NCBI RefSeq assembly: GCF_027942865.1
Contig: NC_134510.1
Location: forward strand, 8,156,001 to 8,220,000
Origin: Odontesthes bonariensis
Lineage: Eukaryota; Chordata; Actinopteri; Atheriniformes; Atherinopsidae
DNA: 64,000 nucleotides
Direction of reading: 5' to 3'
Shown: one piece after another, positions 34,703 to 43,599 of the stretch
Layout of the letters: each line of letters starts with the position of its first letter
Position numbering within the stretch: position 1 is the first letter of the stretch
Program-made: the position numbers and the translations under genes
The notes under the pieces: generated by a model
Database searches by the model: none
Told to the model about the DNA's origin: nothing
Seen by the model: only the letters and a program-made list of their open reading frames with translations

Positions 34703-36445
34703 TCACCCACTCGCCGTGTGCCCTTGCCACTTGGCGAGTAATTTTGAGCTGGAAGATGGGAGTAACATAAGCACTTTATCTCCCGGTGAAAATTGTCTTA
34801 ACTGAGATCCTCTGTTATACAGCCGCTGCTGACGTTTCTGGGCCCGGAGCAAATTCTCAAGTGACAACTGCCCTAGTGTGTGAAGTTTTGCTCTCAGGTC
34901 CAGGACGTACTGAACTTCATTTTTACTGGGGCTCGGACCTTCCTCCCAGCTTTCTTTAACTAGGTCCAAAACCCCCCGTGGTTTTCTGCCAAACAGCAGT
35001 TCAAAGGGAGAAAATCCTGTGGAGGCCTGGGGTACCTCGCGCACTGCAAACAGCAGAGGATCTAGCCACCTGTCCCATTTACCACTATCCCCGTGCACAA
35101 ACTTACGGATCAAGGATTTCAAAGTCTTATTCAGGCGCTCAACGAGGCCGTCAGTTTGAGGGTGGTAAACACTGGTTCGAATGGACTTGATTCCCAATAA
35201 TCCGTATAGTTCTCGCAGTGTTCGTGACATAAATTGTGTGCCTTGATCAGTCAGGATCTCTTTCGGGATCCCGACTCGGGAGATCACTTGGAACAGCGCC
35301 TGTGCAACACTCTTTGCAGATATGCTGCGCAGTGGCACTGCCTCTGGATATCGTGTTGCGTAATCCACCAGGACTAACACAAAGCGATATCCACGTGCGC
35401 TTCGGTGGAATGGCCCGATGAGGTCCATCCCAATACACTCAAATGGGACCTCGATCAGGGGTAATGGGCACAAAGGCGCTCTCGGGATGGCCGGTTGGTT
35501 ACCCAACTGGCATTCGGGGCAGGACGCACACCAACGGCGAACGTCCGCCCGAATGCCGGGCCAATAGAATCGGGCCATTACACGGTTCAGTGTTTTTTCA
35601 TTCTCCATGTGCCCAGCCATCGGGTTATAATGAGCCGCCTGGAAAACCATTTCCCGACGGCCTTTCGGGACCAAAAGTTGTGTTATTATTTCCTCTGTCT
35701 GAGTGTCACGACTCACTCGGTACAATCTATCCCTGCACAATGAAAAGTATGGATATGTTAACGGTGCGTCAGGGTGCACCACGTGACCATCAATTTTTAT
35801 CACTTGGTCAAAGGCACAGCGTAGAGTATCATCAAGAGACTGCTCAAGTGGAAAATCTTCCATGGAGTCGAACACGGGAACCTGCGGCGCCTCCTGTGGA
35901 GGTGCTGCCGGTTCCCCCTCCCCGTCTGCAGTGTTGGACAACCTCGCGTCACCACTGAGCACCACGCACATATCCCATGTCCCTGCTGGTCGTGAGCGCA
36001 CCCCCACACACTGCCCCACCAGTTTATCAAACCCAGGCCAATCCGTAGCCAAAATCAGGGGGTGCACCAGGCGGGAGCTAACCGCAGCCTTCACGCTATG
36101 CTTTTTTCCCTTATAACGAATTTCCACTGGAACCACCGGGTATCTGTGAATATCCCCATGTACACACCTAATATCCACCCACCCCGCCTCTATCAAAGCC
36201 CCGGGTCGAATCAGATTCTGGTGAACCATGGACTGCGTGCAGCCCGAGTCCACCATTGCCTGATGTGTACCCCCCTGAATCCTTACTGGAATGCTGTACG
36301 TCCCTCCTGGACCGGGGGAGGGTGCTGGAGGGCCGACAACCCGGATCACCTGGCCGACCTCCATCAGCGGGCACTCGCGGCGAAAGTGACCTCCAGCACT
36401 CCTGCACTGCTGCCTGAGGGGCCCTCTGCGGGTCGGGAGCAGCAC
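34703..36445 (-). CDS. Gmr1-like protease-integrase polyprotein segment
   Basis: Open frame of about 580 codons. Protease: AMVDSGCTQSMVHQNLI near residue 65 (Asp-Ser-Gly active site). Integrase: zinc-binding AGHMENEKTLNRV and CPECQLG near residues 275-315, catalytic core with MDLIGPF (first Asp), ILTDQGTQFMS (second Asp) and PQTDGLVERLN (Glu), near residues 345-440, then FELLFGRKPRG. All three catalytic acidic residues and both halves of the HHCC finger are visible, so this segment has stayed intact although the element lacks its 5' LTR. The activity would be cDNA integration. The frame shift from gag at its 5' edge could be natural or damage. Confidence 0.88.
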   Translation of the reverse strand: MLLPTRRGPLRQQCRSAGGHFRRECPLMEVGQVIRVVGPPAPSPGPGGTYSIPVRIQGGTHQAMVDSGCTQSMVHQNLIRPGALIEAGWVDIRCVHGDIHRYPVVPVEIRYKGKKHSVKAAVSSRLVHPLILATDWPGFDKLVGQCVGVRSRPAGTWDMCVVLSGDARLSNTADGEGEPAAPPQEAPQVPVFDSMEDFPLEQSLDDTLRCAFDQVIKIDGHVVHPDAPLTYPYFSLCRDRLYRVSRDTQTEEIITQLLVPKGRREMVFQAAHYNPMAGHMENEKTLNRVMARFYWPGIRADVRRWCASCPECQLGNQPAIPRAPLCPLPLIEVPFECIGMDLIGPFHRSARGYRFVLVLVDYATRYPEAVPLRSISAKSVAQALFQVISRVGIPKEILTDQGTQFMSRTLRELYGLLGIKSIRTSVYHPQTDGLVERLNKTLKSLIRKFVHGDSGKWDRWLDPLLFAVREVPQASTGFSPFELLFGRKPRGVLDLVKESWEEGPSPSKNEVQYVLDLRAKLHTLGQLSLENLLRAQKRQQRLYNRGSQLRQFSPGDKVLMLLPSSSSKLLAKWQGHTASG

Positions 36446-36454
36446 CTGTAGCGG

Positions 36455-37036
36455 CTAGAACCTGGGGTGAAAAGGGACGGGGAATGTTAGTGCGCTTCGG
36501 GGCGCTGATGTGGGTCGGCTGGGCGTTGCTGGCCGAGCCTCCGGTGTCCGGCCCCGGGAGAAGACCGCCAGATGGTCCTCTGTGAGGGTGATTGCGGTGG
36601 CCAGTTCCGTCGGTCGGTGACAGCGCACCCACTCTGCCGTCCCAGTCGGCAGCCCCTCCACAAATTGCTCCAAGATGACTGTTTCCAGCATCCTCTGCTC
36701 GCCGTTTGTTCCCCCTGGCTGCAGCCATCTAGTTGCCGCGTCTTTCAGCTGCTGCGCGTATGTAAATGGTCGGTCCGTGGGACCCAGTTTCGTCCCCCTA
36801 AACCGGCGGCGATGGTCCTCGGCCGAGTACCCGAGGCGGTCAAGTACAGCCCTCCTGATCGCCGTGTAGTCCCGTGTTCGCGCAGGAAGGCCCAGTGCCG
36901 CTGTTTGCGCTTCCCCCGACAGGAGGGGAAGCACTCGCACCGCCCACTCCTCCTCTGGCCACCGCCATGCCTCCGCCGTCGCCTCGAACATGTCGAGGAA
37001 GGACTGCGGGTCGTCTGCTGGTGTCATCTCTCTCAT
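36455..37036 (-). pseudogene. Gmr1-like gag (SCAN-related region), 5'-truncated
   Basis: Open minus-strand frame with PQSFLDMFEATAEAWRWP, WAVRVLPLLSGEAQTAALGL, RRAVLDRLGYSAEDHRRRF and a QFVEGLPTGTAEWVRCHRP block. This is the capsid-like region from which vertebrate SCAN domains are thought to derive (established for Gmr1-like gag). In a live element it forms the particle core. The frame opens at a Met inside the LTR remnant, an artefact of the deletion. A CCHC-like knuckle region near 36440-36400 falls at the change of frame to the protease. Confidence 0.82.
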
Positions 37037-37064
37037 GCAGCTGATGCGCCACGCCCCCTCCACA

Positions 37065-37260
37065 GATACGTAAATGCAATTAACCAACATTGTGGCGAGG
37101 TGCCCTGGTTCAATGCACGATTCATACATTCTGAGTAACAGCATCGTTAGGAACAGACTTACAGGGTGGCACTGTGCGTGATGGCTGGCTTCTTGGTGAG
37201 TAACTTCATTCTTGTAATTGTCCTAATAGTATTCCCCGTGACCGTGAGTATGTGCGCCCC
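37065..37260 (+). pseudogene. Harbinger transposase, continuation after the LTR insertion
   Basis: Resumes with a broken version of the VN.VARCPGS.HDS..L block (37070-37130), followed by NSIVRNRL and a degraded G.LLGDSGY region. The nuclease C-terminus beyond about 37260 is lost before the transposon end at 37683. The 5 bases at 37065-37069 (gatac) nearly match the copy at 33193-33197 (gatgc), the target duplication of the LTR element. Confidence 0.7.
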
Positions 37261-37689
37261 CAATTTCTATCCCCTCTTCACAGCATCATTATTATATTAT
37301 ATATATTAGTCGGTGGTCAAAGTTAGTTTCTTGCTGTTTTTTGCTGGTTAAACTTCAACTTAAGATCTTTCTAACAAGCCCCTGATCGTCTCTGTGGGCA
37401 TATATTAATAACCCCGTGCGTAAAGTGTGAAATGTCTCAATCAGCCTCACCTTTTCCCCGGCGCACTTCTGCACGTTACTGTATGAACACGTTTGTTGTG
37501 AGTTACACAAAAACACAGGTATTTACCTTGGGGGTAATCAGAGTCACCCACATGAGCTCCCACCACCCCAGAGAGAGCAGTGTCACCCATAGTTGCGCCG
37601 ACTCTCTGTTCAAACAGAGTCGGTCACCCCCCCACCCGTCTGTTTCAGTAGGAAATCCACGCAAGTCTTTGTACATGAGGCCCCTGGTC

Positions 37690-38315
37690 TGGGCAGCCAA
37701 AACGTGTGAAAAAAATCTTTAACTTTAGCACCACCTGTCTGACACTACAGGTCACACAGGTCGACAGTAAGTCTTTTCCAGGGTCTGTCAGGTAGAGGGG
37801 TTGAGATGAGGGGCTACTTACGCTGTGCGTGTTTCATATCACGGCAGACATGACAAGTCTCTACTTTCTGCTTGATGTCAGATGAGATGCCGGGCCACCA
37901 CACAGATGTGTTAGCCCGCTCTCTGCATTTAGTCAGACCTTGATGTCCATCATGGATCTAGTATGTCTGCTCTCAAAGGGGATAGGATTAGCATGCGACA
38001 GCCTCTTGTGACAATCTCATTGTACTTTGACAGTTCACTTTTAATAGGGTGGTACTCTCTGATGACTGTGGGGACATTTCCTACATAATCTGGCCAACCA
38101 GACTTAATGTACTGCAGCACCATCTGTAAGTTACTATCAGCTGTCATGTTACTAACAACGGCTGCTATGTAACACTCTATATCCAAATGAGTGTCACTTA
38201 CCCTTGTCATGCACTGTAGTGGGCTACGTGAGAGGGTTTCAGCTATGGTGAGGGTCTTGCCTGGTGCATATTTAGTGATCGGTTTGAATCTCATAAGTCT
38301 CATGAGGAGTCTCTA
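37690..38315 (-). pseudogene. gypsy RNase H end and integrase zinc-binding region
   Basis: Minus strand from 38303: MRLMRFKPITKYAPGKTLTI and ETLSRSPL, the end of RNase H/tether, then the integrase N-terminus with broken HHCC elements (DGHQGLTKCR and a CHVCRD-like block, 37945-37840) and the entry of the catalytic core, cut at 37683 by the Harbinger element. The integrase core resumes at 32303. Confidence 0.72.
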
Positions 38316-38316
38316 G

Positions 38317-39609
38317 CCCCTTTCACACTGAGGAATAACCCGCGTTTAATCCGCGAATTTAGCGTGTCCGCTGTTGCGTTCACACTGACGACCCGGGCTG
38401 CCGTGTCAACTTGACTCGCCTTTCGACCCGCGTTGGACGTGGGCGTGGCGTGACGTGAGGAGTTTAAAAGACAGAATGGACAGCTGATTCAGAACAACAG
38501 CGACAGGTGAGGACAAGTTTCCCTCTGTTCGAGACACTTTTGAAGATGGCTAACTGGGGAGACAAGGAGGTCCGCGAGCTCCTCAGCCTCCGAGCAGAGT
38601 ACGTTATTTACCGCCACATGTCAGGGACGGTGAAAGATGGACCTCTGCTGGAAGGGCTGATGAGAAAGATGCGAGAGCGCGGTTTCCAACGCAGCAAGAT
38701 GCAGGTTGACCAACAAATTAAAGGCCATGAGGGAAAAGTTCCATGCGGTTAATGACCACAACGGCAGGAGTGGCAGAGGGCGATTGGACTGGCCATATTT
38801 TGACATGTGCCACGCCATCTGGGGAGGAAGCTGAGGTGTATGGACCCACAGGCAAAATGGAGGAACAGGCCTTACTGAGTTCACTGAGTACACAGCTCCA
38901 TAAGGTCGTGGAGTCCAGGATGGCTCCGCGCGCTTCTGTATAAGGCACGGACACAGATTGAGAAATAAACACTTAACACACCCAAATAAGGAAAATATTT
39001 GAAGTAGAAGACTTCATCGGCTACTGGTACGAATGGCCTTGAATATACACACACCAACTCTTGGCTAGATGCCCGGACATGACAGAGGCTGGGGAGTGAA
39101 TCCCTTGAAATGGCTTGCTCTTCTCTCTACAAGGCAGAGAGGATTTCATAGGGCTATTGGACACAGACTCTCCCAGAATATGCATATTTTCTGTAATTGA
39201 CACGAACCTGACGACAGAAATAAAGATTTCTTTTGTTCGACTAAAGGCCGTGTCTTCAGACTTCTTCATCACTCATCTCTACCGGCTCGGCGACCTCTCT
39301 CAAATATACTACAAAGCCACTCTGCCAACCCCATTGCCATTCAGGGCAGCATGGAGCTCGCACCCGCTCCTCTTCCCACACCACCGTCTCCTGTCCCCAG
39401 CGCAGCATCTGACGCATGGCTTGTGCCTACGTCATTGTACATGCCCAGCATTTTATGTGTTTCGTGTGACGCTCTGCCACTAGGCAACGCCCCCTGAACT
39501 TGGCTTCAGGCGACACGGGTGACCAACACGCCAAGCGTTCACATTGCTCGACGCGGGTCGAAGGTGCAATTTGGACCCGCTAAGGTAGCGGGTCTCAGTG
39601 TGAAAGGGG
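38317..39609 (+). mobile_element. Harbinger-type element with a Myb-like gene remnant
   Basis: Ends cccctttcacactgag (38317-38332) and its inverse (39594-39609). The first and last ~150 bp are G+C-rich and partly complementary (cccgcgtttaatccgcg; acgcgggtcgaaggtg). No clean target duplication was found, so the superfamily rests on the Myb-like ORF inside. Inserted in the RNase H region of the gypsy element. Confidence 0.72.
38546..38840 (+). pseudogene. Myb/SANT-like DNA-binding protein of a Harbinger transposon
   Basis: Starts MANWGDKEVRELLSLRAEYV, continues LMRKMRERGFQRSKMQVDQQ with a frameshift near 38720 and then RLDWPYFDMCHAIWG. This is the tryptophan-spaced Myb/SANT-like domain that Harbinger elements encode beside the transposase, to bind transposon ends and carry the transposase to the nucleus. 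The transposase gene is absent, so this is a decayed two-gene element. Confidence 0.7.
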
Positions 39610-40121
39610 GTTGTGACACCATATGGGGACATTGTCTAGGTCTTTTTTTATTTATCAGTAGCACAAAGGGCCTGTGGTCAGTGACCACCTTAAAGTTCTC
39701 AAGACCAACAAGGTACTTTTCAAACCTTTGACATGCCCAAACACTTGCCAGACACTCTTTTTCTATCTGGGCCTATCTGGTTTCTGCGTCAGACAGACGA
39801 CATGAGCAATAGGCGACCGGTTTCCAGTCGCTGGAGCAGCTGCCACCAGTGCCATAGCTGCTGGCATCTGCTGAAACAGCCGTAGGTAAGTTCACGTCGT
39901 AGAAGAGTAAGGGAGACGTAGACAGGATGTCTTTGACACGCTGGAAGGCCTCCTGTTGGGGGTGGTCCCACATCCATGTAGTCTTTGATCTCAAAAGTTC
40001 ATACAATGGCTGGGTCACGGTTGACAGATGGGGGATATATTTGTAATACCCTGTAAAATATGTGTGTAGTACCCTGTGTACCTGGTGGAGATACTGTGTC
40101 AGAGACCCTGTGGAGCCCCGG

Positions 40122-40178
40122 AACTACAATTCCCAGAATGCTTTGCCCCTGAACTGCAGTTCCCAGACTGCTTTGCAG
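40122..40178 (+). promoter_or_regulatory. Two tandem ZNF143/THAP11 (SBS-type) motifs
   Basis: aactacaattcccagaatgc at 40122-40141 followed by tttgc matches the ACTACAATTCCCAGxxTGC promoter motif. A second, weaker version (aactgcagttcccagactgc, 40152-40171) follows at 30 bp spacing. ZNF143 and THAP11 bind such sites in housekeeping promoters; function in this insertion is inference. Confidence 0.65.
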
Positions 40179-40377
40179 CCCTGCTGGCCAATCACAGCCC
40201 GGCAATGAGTGAGTGACAGCTTATATTCCCCCAGAACTGGTTGTAGGGGGCGGGCCACTTGCGGGAGGAATGTTTGTTGATGCTGCAGCCAAGCACGCCG
40301 AGAGACAGAGACTGGGACTTTTTGTTCATTCTATGGCCTAGGAAGGCATGGTTAAGAAAGGCTGGCTGGGACATTGA

Positions 40378-40379
40378 CA

Positions 40380-40412
<33 letters not shown>

Positions 40413-40422
40413 ACACACACGT
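40378..40422. repeat. CA microsatellite
   Basis: About 20 near-perfect CA units inside the LTR-like insertion, broken once by ccc. Confidence 0.95.
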
Positions 40423-42370
40423 AGGTTAGCCCTGCATGCACCCCCAACCTCATTAGATGATATATTTTGGATCTGAGGAGTACGCATGCACTAGCCCTAG
40501 GGAAGTGTAGTATGTCCCCAGTGGAGGCACTGCATCGTTTGTTGTAGAGTAGACTGGTTAATTGGGTGCATTATTTCAGGACTCTCGGCATTAAAGGCGC
40601 CACCTACTTGTTTGCACGGGAGGGTCGGCCAGCTCACCATCAACCGCTGAGGACTCAGGATCTGTTTGTTGCGCCAAAAACGTGTTTAAGTGTAAAACCT
40701 TTACGTAGTGATAGCCAAAGGCGTCTTATTAAGCTAGGCCACTCGTAAGAAGGGTTACATTTCCCCAGGTACGTGAACATCCTGAGGACGTTTCAAATCC
40801 TGGACGTTCTGTGGTTGAGGTAGCTCCCTGATTGCTGTTACTTTGTCAGGGTCACGCTTTACTCCTCACTTGTCAATCACCTGGCCCAGGAAGTGAAGCT
40901 GGTTCTGTCTGAACACACACTTGTCTCTATTCAACTTTACGCCACCCGACTCAATTCTCTCCAGTACCTTGTGCTGGTCATGCTGTTCTGCAGTATTGCC
41001 ATACACAAGTATATCGTCCATGTAGACAGCTACTCCCTCGGCACCATTGAGGGTCGTAGCCATCTTTCGCTGAAAAATCTCTGGAGCACTCGTGATGCCA
41101 AAAAGGGAGACGTTTGAATGAGTATCTCCCAAGGGGTGTTATGAATGTGGTTTACTTGCTGCTTTCTGGATTCAAAGGTATCTGCCAAAATCCAGAGGCA
41201 GCGTCCTGTGATGTAAACATGGTGGCGCCACTCAGCTTTGCAGTGATTTCCTCAGCAGTTGGAAGGACATACCTCTGTCTCTTTACAGCCTTATTTAACC
41301 ATTCAGATCCACACAGATGCGTATTTTGCCATTTCGCCTTGGAACTGGCACCAACTGGCACTCTCTGTGCACTGCACACAGATCAGCGTTATCTTTTAAC
41401 TGTATTTTAACAGGCTCTGTCTTGAGAGTCCCATGCTCACCGAAAGCATTGTGCACTTCCTCAATGGGCTTAACTAGCCACATTTTACATGCTGTGTCTC
41501 TGCCCAACAGATTGTTTGCGGTCTGGCTATGTATGACATACACTGGGAATGAGTAAGAGCTTCTCTTTGTATTTTGCCCTGGCCTGAAACTTCCCTATTC
41601 AATTTAGCCGACCACCGGAGCTGTTCATTGGTGGAATGTCTGACTGCACCAGTTCTTGCTCAGGGATTGACATGTTGAATGTCTCTTCCTCCATGATGTT
41701 TAGGTCTGCCCCGGTTTCAATTTTGAACTTAACTGGTGTTGCGCCAATGACAACCTGTACAGTCCACTGATCACTATCTCTGTTAGAATCTGTGACTGCT
41801 GCTAGGAAGTATGGTGTCTGTGTAACAGTCTCTGCCTCTGTCACCTCTCTTATTGACTAACTGTGGCACATTCTTTCCCAATGACCCACCTTTTTGCATT
41901 TGTTGCACGTAGATTTCATGGCTGGGCATTTATCCTGATCTTTGTGCTTTATTTTTCCACATCTTCCACATTTTGATTCTGTTTGTTCCCCACTTTCCTT
42001 CTTTTTATGTTTCCACTGCTGTTTTCCTCTGTATGAGGATTTAGTGAGTGCAATTTCCTGCACCGCCGTGCACGCTGCCCTCCTGCTGGTGCACTTGCAT
42101 AGTCACCTCCTCGGACTGGCGCACAGCCTGGATAGTTTGTGGTAACATAAGATGTGCCTCTAACTGCAGTTTACGAGACAGCTCTCTGTCATTTATATAC
42201 ACAACTATACGGTCTCTGATGTGCTCCTCTCTGTGTGTTCCAAAGTCACAATGTTACATTTACAGTCACATTTATCTTTTACTACGACTGTCTCAGGTCA
42301 CTGCTGTCGTAAACATTAAAGGCAGTCCATTCCTATATAAGAGTCCTTATATGACAATCACAACTGAGAG

Positions 42371-42840
42371 TTATTTTCTTTCCAACTTTCTTGTGGTCTG
42401 TTTTAAAGCACGCAGCTGTGAATTATACCAAGGGGCCAGCCTCTTCTCACTGATTGTCTTCTTTTTCAGAAGAGCAACATTGTTCAATGTTATACAAATT
42501 GAAGCTGTAGCGTTGGTAAAAAGACAATCAAGTTGCGTGGGAGTGAAGTTTAGATAGCTGCCATCTGTTGTATTTGCACATGGCAGTGAAAAAAAGGATA
42601 ATGGAATTGATTCTTTAAATTTGGTTACAGCATTATCTGATAGATATCTGGTACAAATAAATATCTTCTCAGATGCTGTGTAATTGAGTAATGTTAACTC
42701 AAAGGTTATCAAAAAATGGTCAGATAAGACAGGGTTATGAGGAAATACTGTCAACTGTTCACTCTCAATGCCATAAGTCAGCGAAATAACAAGGGTATGA
42801 TTAAGAGTGAGTTTGTGTACATGTTGTGTAGAGGTAATGA
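42371..42840 (-). pseudogene. Endonuclease end and linker of the split L2/CR1-group LINE
   Basis: Minus strand: LSDHFLITFEL (SDH endonuclease motif; about 42725-42690), then a linker ending KKKTISEKRLAPWYNSQLRA and RKLERK at 42371, where the gypsy element begins. The order and strand fit the ORF1 piece to the right and the RT piece at 30.3-31.2 kb. Confidence 0.75.
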
Positions 42841-42965
42841 AATGAGAGCTCTAGTATTCAGGTAACCACATTTCATGTTTTTGTTCAGTTAATTTTTTGT
42901 CTTAATTTTTTTAGATTTTCAGGATTTGCTTCTCTCGTTTTTATTGATTTATTTATTTGGGTGGT

Positions 42966-43420
42966 CTAAGAGCAGTCACAGTTATTATGGGGTTTTGGGT
43001 GGATGGCAGCAGATGGGAAGCCGCATCTGTTCATATTCTTAGCCAGCAGCTTTAAATATGATTCTACGTCGCCCGCTCTGGCGTCTTGAATGCATTTGAC
43101 TGTGGTTGCTGGTATCTCTAATGCCAGATTTCTGACTATAGAGCTACCAATTACCAGGGTTTTTACATCAGTGGGATTGTCTTTGAGTGGGGAAAATTTA
43201 TTATAAATGTGGACAGGTTGGCGGTGAACCACAGGCTTGACTTTTGGGCTATGGCACCTCTTCCTGACCATCGTCCAGCCCATCGCCCAGGTCCTAGCTG
43301 TGTGGGATCTGCTGGAGGACAACTAACGGGATTAGCTCCGCTTGGTGGCTCGACACTGGCTAGAGGGGCCTGGCTAGCTATCAGGTGGTTTTCAAGTGAG
43401 AAGTTGAGCTTCCAATTCAA
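42966..43420 (-). pseudogene. LINE ORF1 with esterase-like (SGNH) block
   Basis: Minus strand: NKFSPLKDNPTDVKTLVIGS SIVRNLALEIPATTVKC, then ARAGDVESYLKLLAKN. GSS in VIGSSIV is block I of SGNH-hydrolase-like domains found in ORF1 of CR1/L2-group LINEs, where the protein binds RNA and may act on lipid. Only the first half of the domain is present; the catalytic Asp-His block is not seen. It is the 5' end of the split LINE. Confidence 0.7.
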
Positions 43421-43599
43421 ACAACCTCACCTCCAAAACTACAAAAAGATACTTGTAGCATTACAGAAAAACAGAAAAAGTCCATGCTGGCGATAGAGGG
43501 AAAGAGCTGATAGCCATGCTAAGCTGGCAGACTTTTAACATACCGATAGAAGTGTATTGTCGGGTGGTTGAAGTAGCGCTTTGAGGATCTCCTCAAGCC

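Larger units (their letters stand above)
33198..37064 (-). mobile_element. Gmr1-like Ty3/gypsy retrotransposon, integrase before RT
   Basis: Minus-strand order is gag (37036-36455), protease plus integrase (36445-34703), then reverse transcriptase (34605-33900) and RNase H (33889-33515). The last two follow the integrase, the reverse of ordinary gypsy and characteristic of Gmr1-like elements of deuterostomes. The 3' LTR (33198-33497, TG..CA) is complete, while only about 28 bp of the 5' LTR remain (37037-37064), joined directly to mid-gag, so the LTR body, primer site and gag start are deleted. Target duplication gatgc/gatac with one mismatch. Its G+C content is higher than the flanks. Confidence 0.9.
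32307..37683 (+). mobile_element. PIF/Harbinger transposon nested in the gypsy integrase
   Basis: Termini gggcctcatgtacaaag (32307-32323) and its perfect inverse (37667-37683), flanked by the 3 bp duplication CTG (32304-32306 and 37684-37686). The plus strand carries a Harbinger transposase that is itself split by a Gmr1-like LTR element at 33198-37064. Without that insert the transposon would be about 1.5 kb. The host gypsy integrase frame is restored when the element and one CTG are removed. Confidence 0.9.
40043..40758. mobile_element. LTR-like 716 bp insertion in the gypsy RT/RNase H region
   Basis: The gypsy coding text stops at one side and resumes at the other, with ATTT on both sides (40039-40042 and 40759-40762). 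Inner ends gtaatacc and gggttac are imperfect inverse copies; reading one base further gives TG..CA ends as in a solo LTR. It has no coding frame but holds two ZNF143-type motifs, a TATA-like cttatattc (40211-40219) and a CA microsatellite, so a solo LTR is the likeliest reading. Confidence 0.6.
39620..42250 (-). pseudogene. gypsy gag, protease, RT and RNase H segments
   Basis: Gag remnant (EEHIRDRIVVYINDREL at about 42225-42175) with two zinc knuckles (CGRCGKIKHKDQDKC, CNKCKKVGHWERMC; 41960-41865). Protease 41844-41599 has ETGADLN, with Glu in place of the catalytic Asp. RT pieces at 41543-40790 include VAVYMDDILVYG (about 41035-41000). RNase H starts with a VAYCSCRLSDAETR block near 39775. 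An LTR-like insertion cuts RT/RNase H at 40043-40758. The polyprotein would process, copy and package its own RNA; here it is broken by stops, frameshifts and the protease change. Confidence 0.8.
31170..42353 (-). mobile_element. Ty3/gypsy retrotransposon (K02A2.6-like) with three nested insertions
   Basis: The minus-strand element lies between LTR-like ends. The 3' LTR (left) ends at about 31365 next to a polypurine tract (aaaaggggaga read on the minus strand). A 5' LTR remnant lies at about 42250-42353; the two share ggcagtccattcc and gagtcctta. Internal order gag, protease, RT, RNase H, integrase is the normal gypsy order. Insertions: an LTR-like element at 40043-40758, a Harbinger-type element at 38317-39609 and a larger Harbinger element at 32307-37683. 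The whole sits inside the split L2 LINE. Frameshifts and an altered protease make it inactive. The left LTR border is approximate. Confidence 0.78.
20440..43500 (-). mobile_element. One L2/CR1-group LINE split over 23 kb by later insertions
   Basis: Minus-strand pieces follow one another in protein order: ORF1 esterase-like domain (43420-42966), endonuclease end and linker (42754-42371), RT fingers and palm to the catalytic box (about 31165-30269), a short post-palm piece (25193-25144), RT thumb and C-terminal region (21936-21442), last C-terminal block and 3' UTR (20812-20440). Each gap is an independent element. At two gaps (30269/25193 and 25144/21935) the coding text continues in register across the insertion, which supports a single ancestral copy. 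Stops and frameshifts make it dead. It acts here as a scaffold that recorded the order of later insertions. Confidence 0.78.

Noticed and set aside
31140..42380. Inverted match ataactctcag / ctgagagttat at the two outer edges of the gypsy element as its terminal repeat
   Set aside because: It lies outside the LTR ends, the left copy is in host LINE text, and it is only 11 bp; likely chance.
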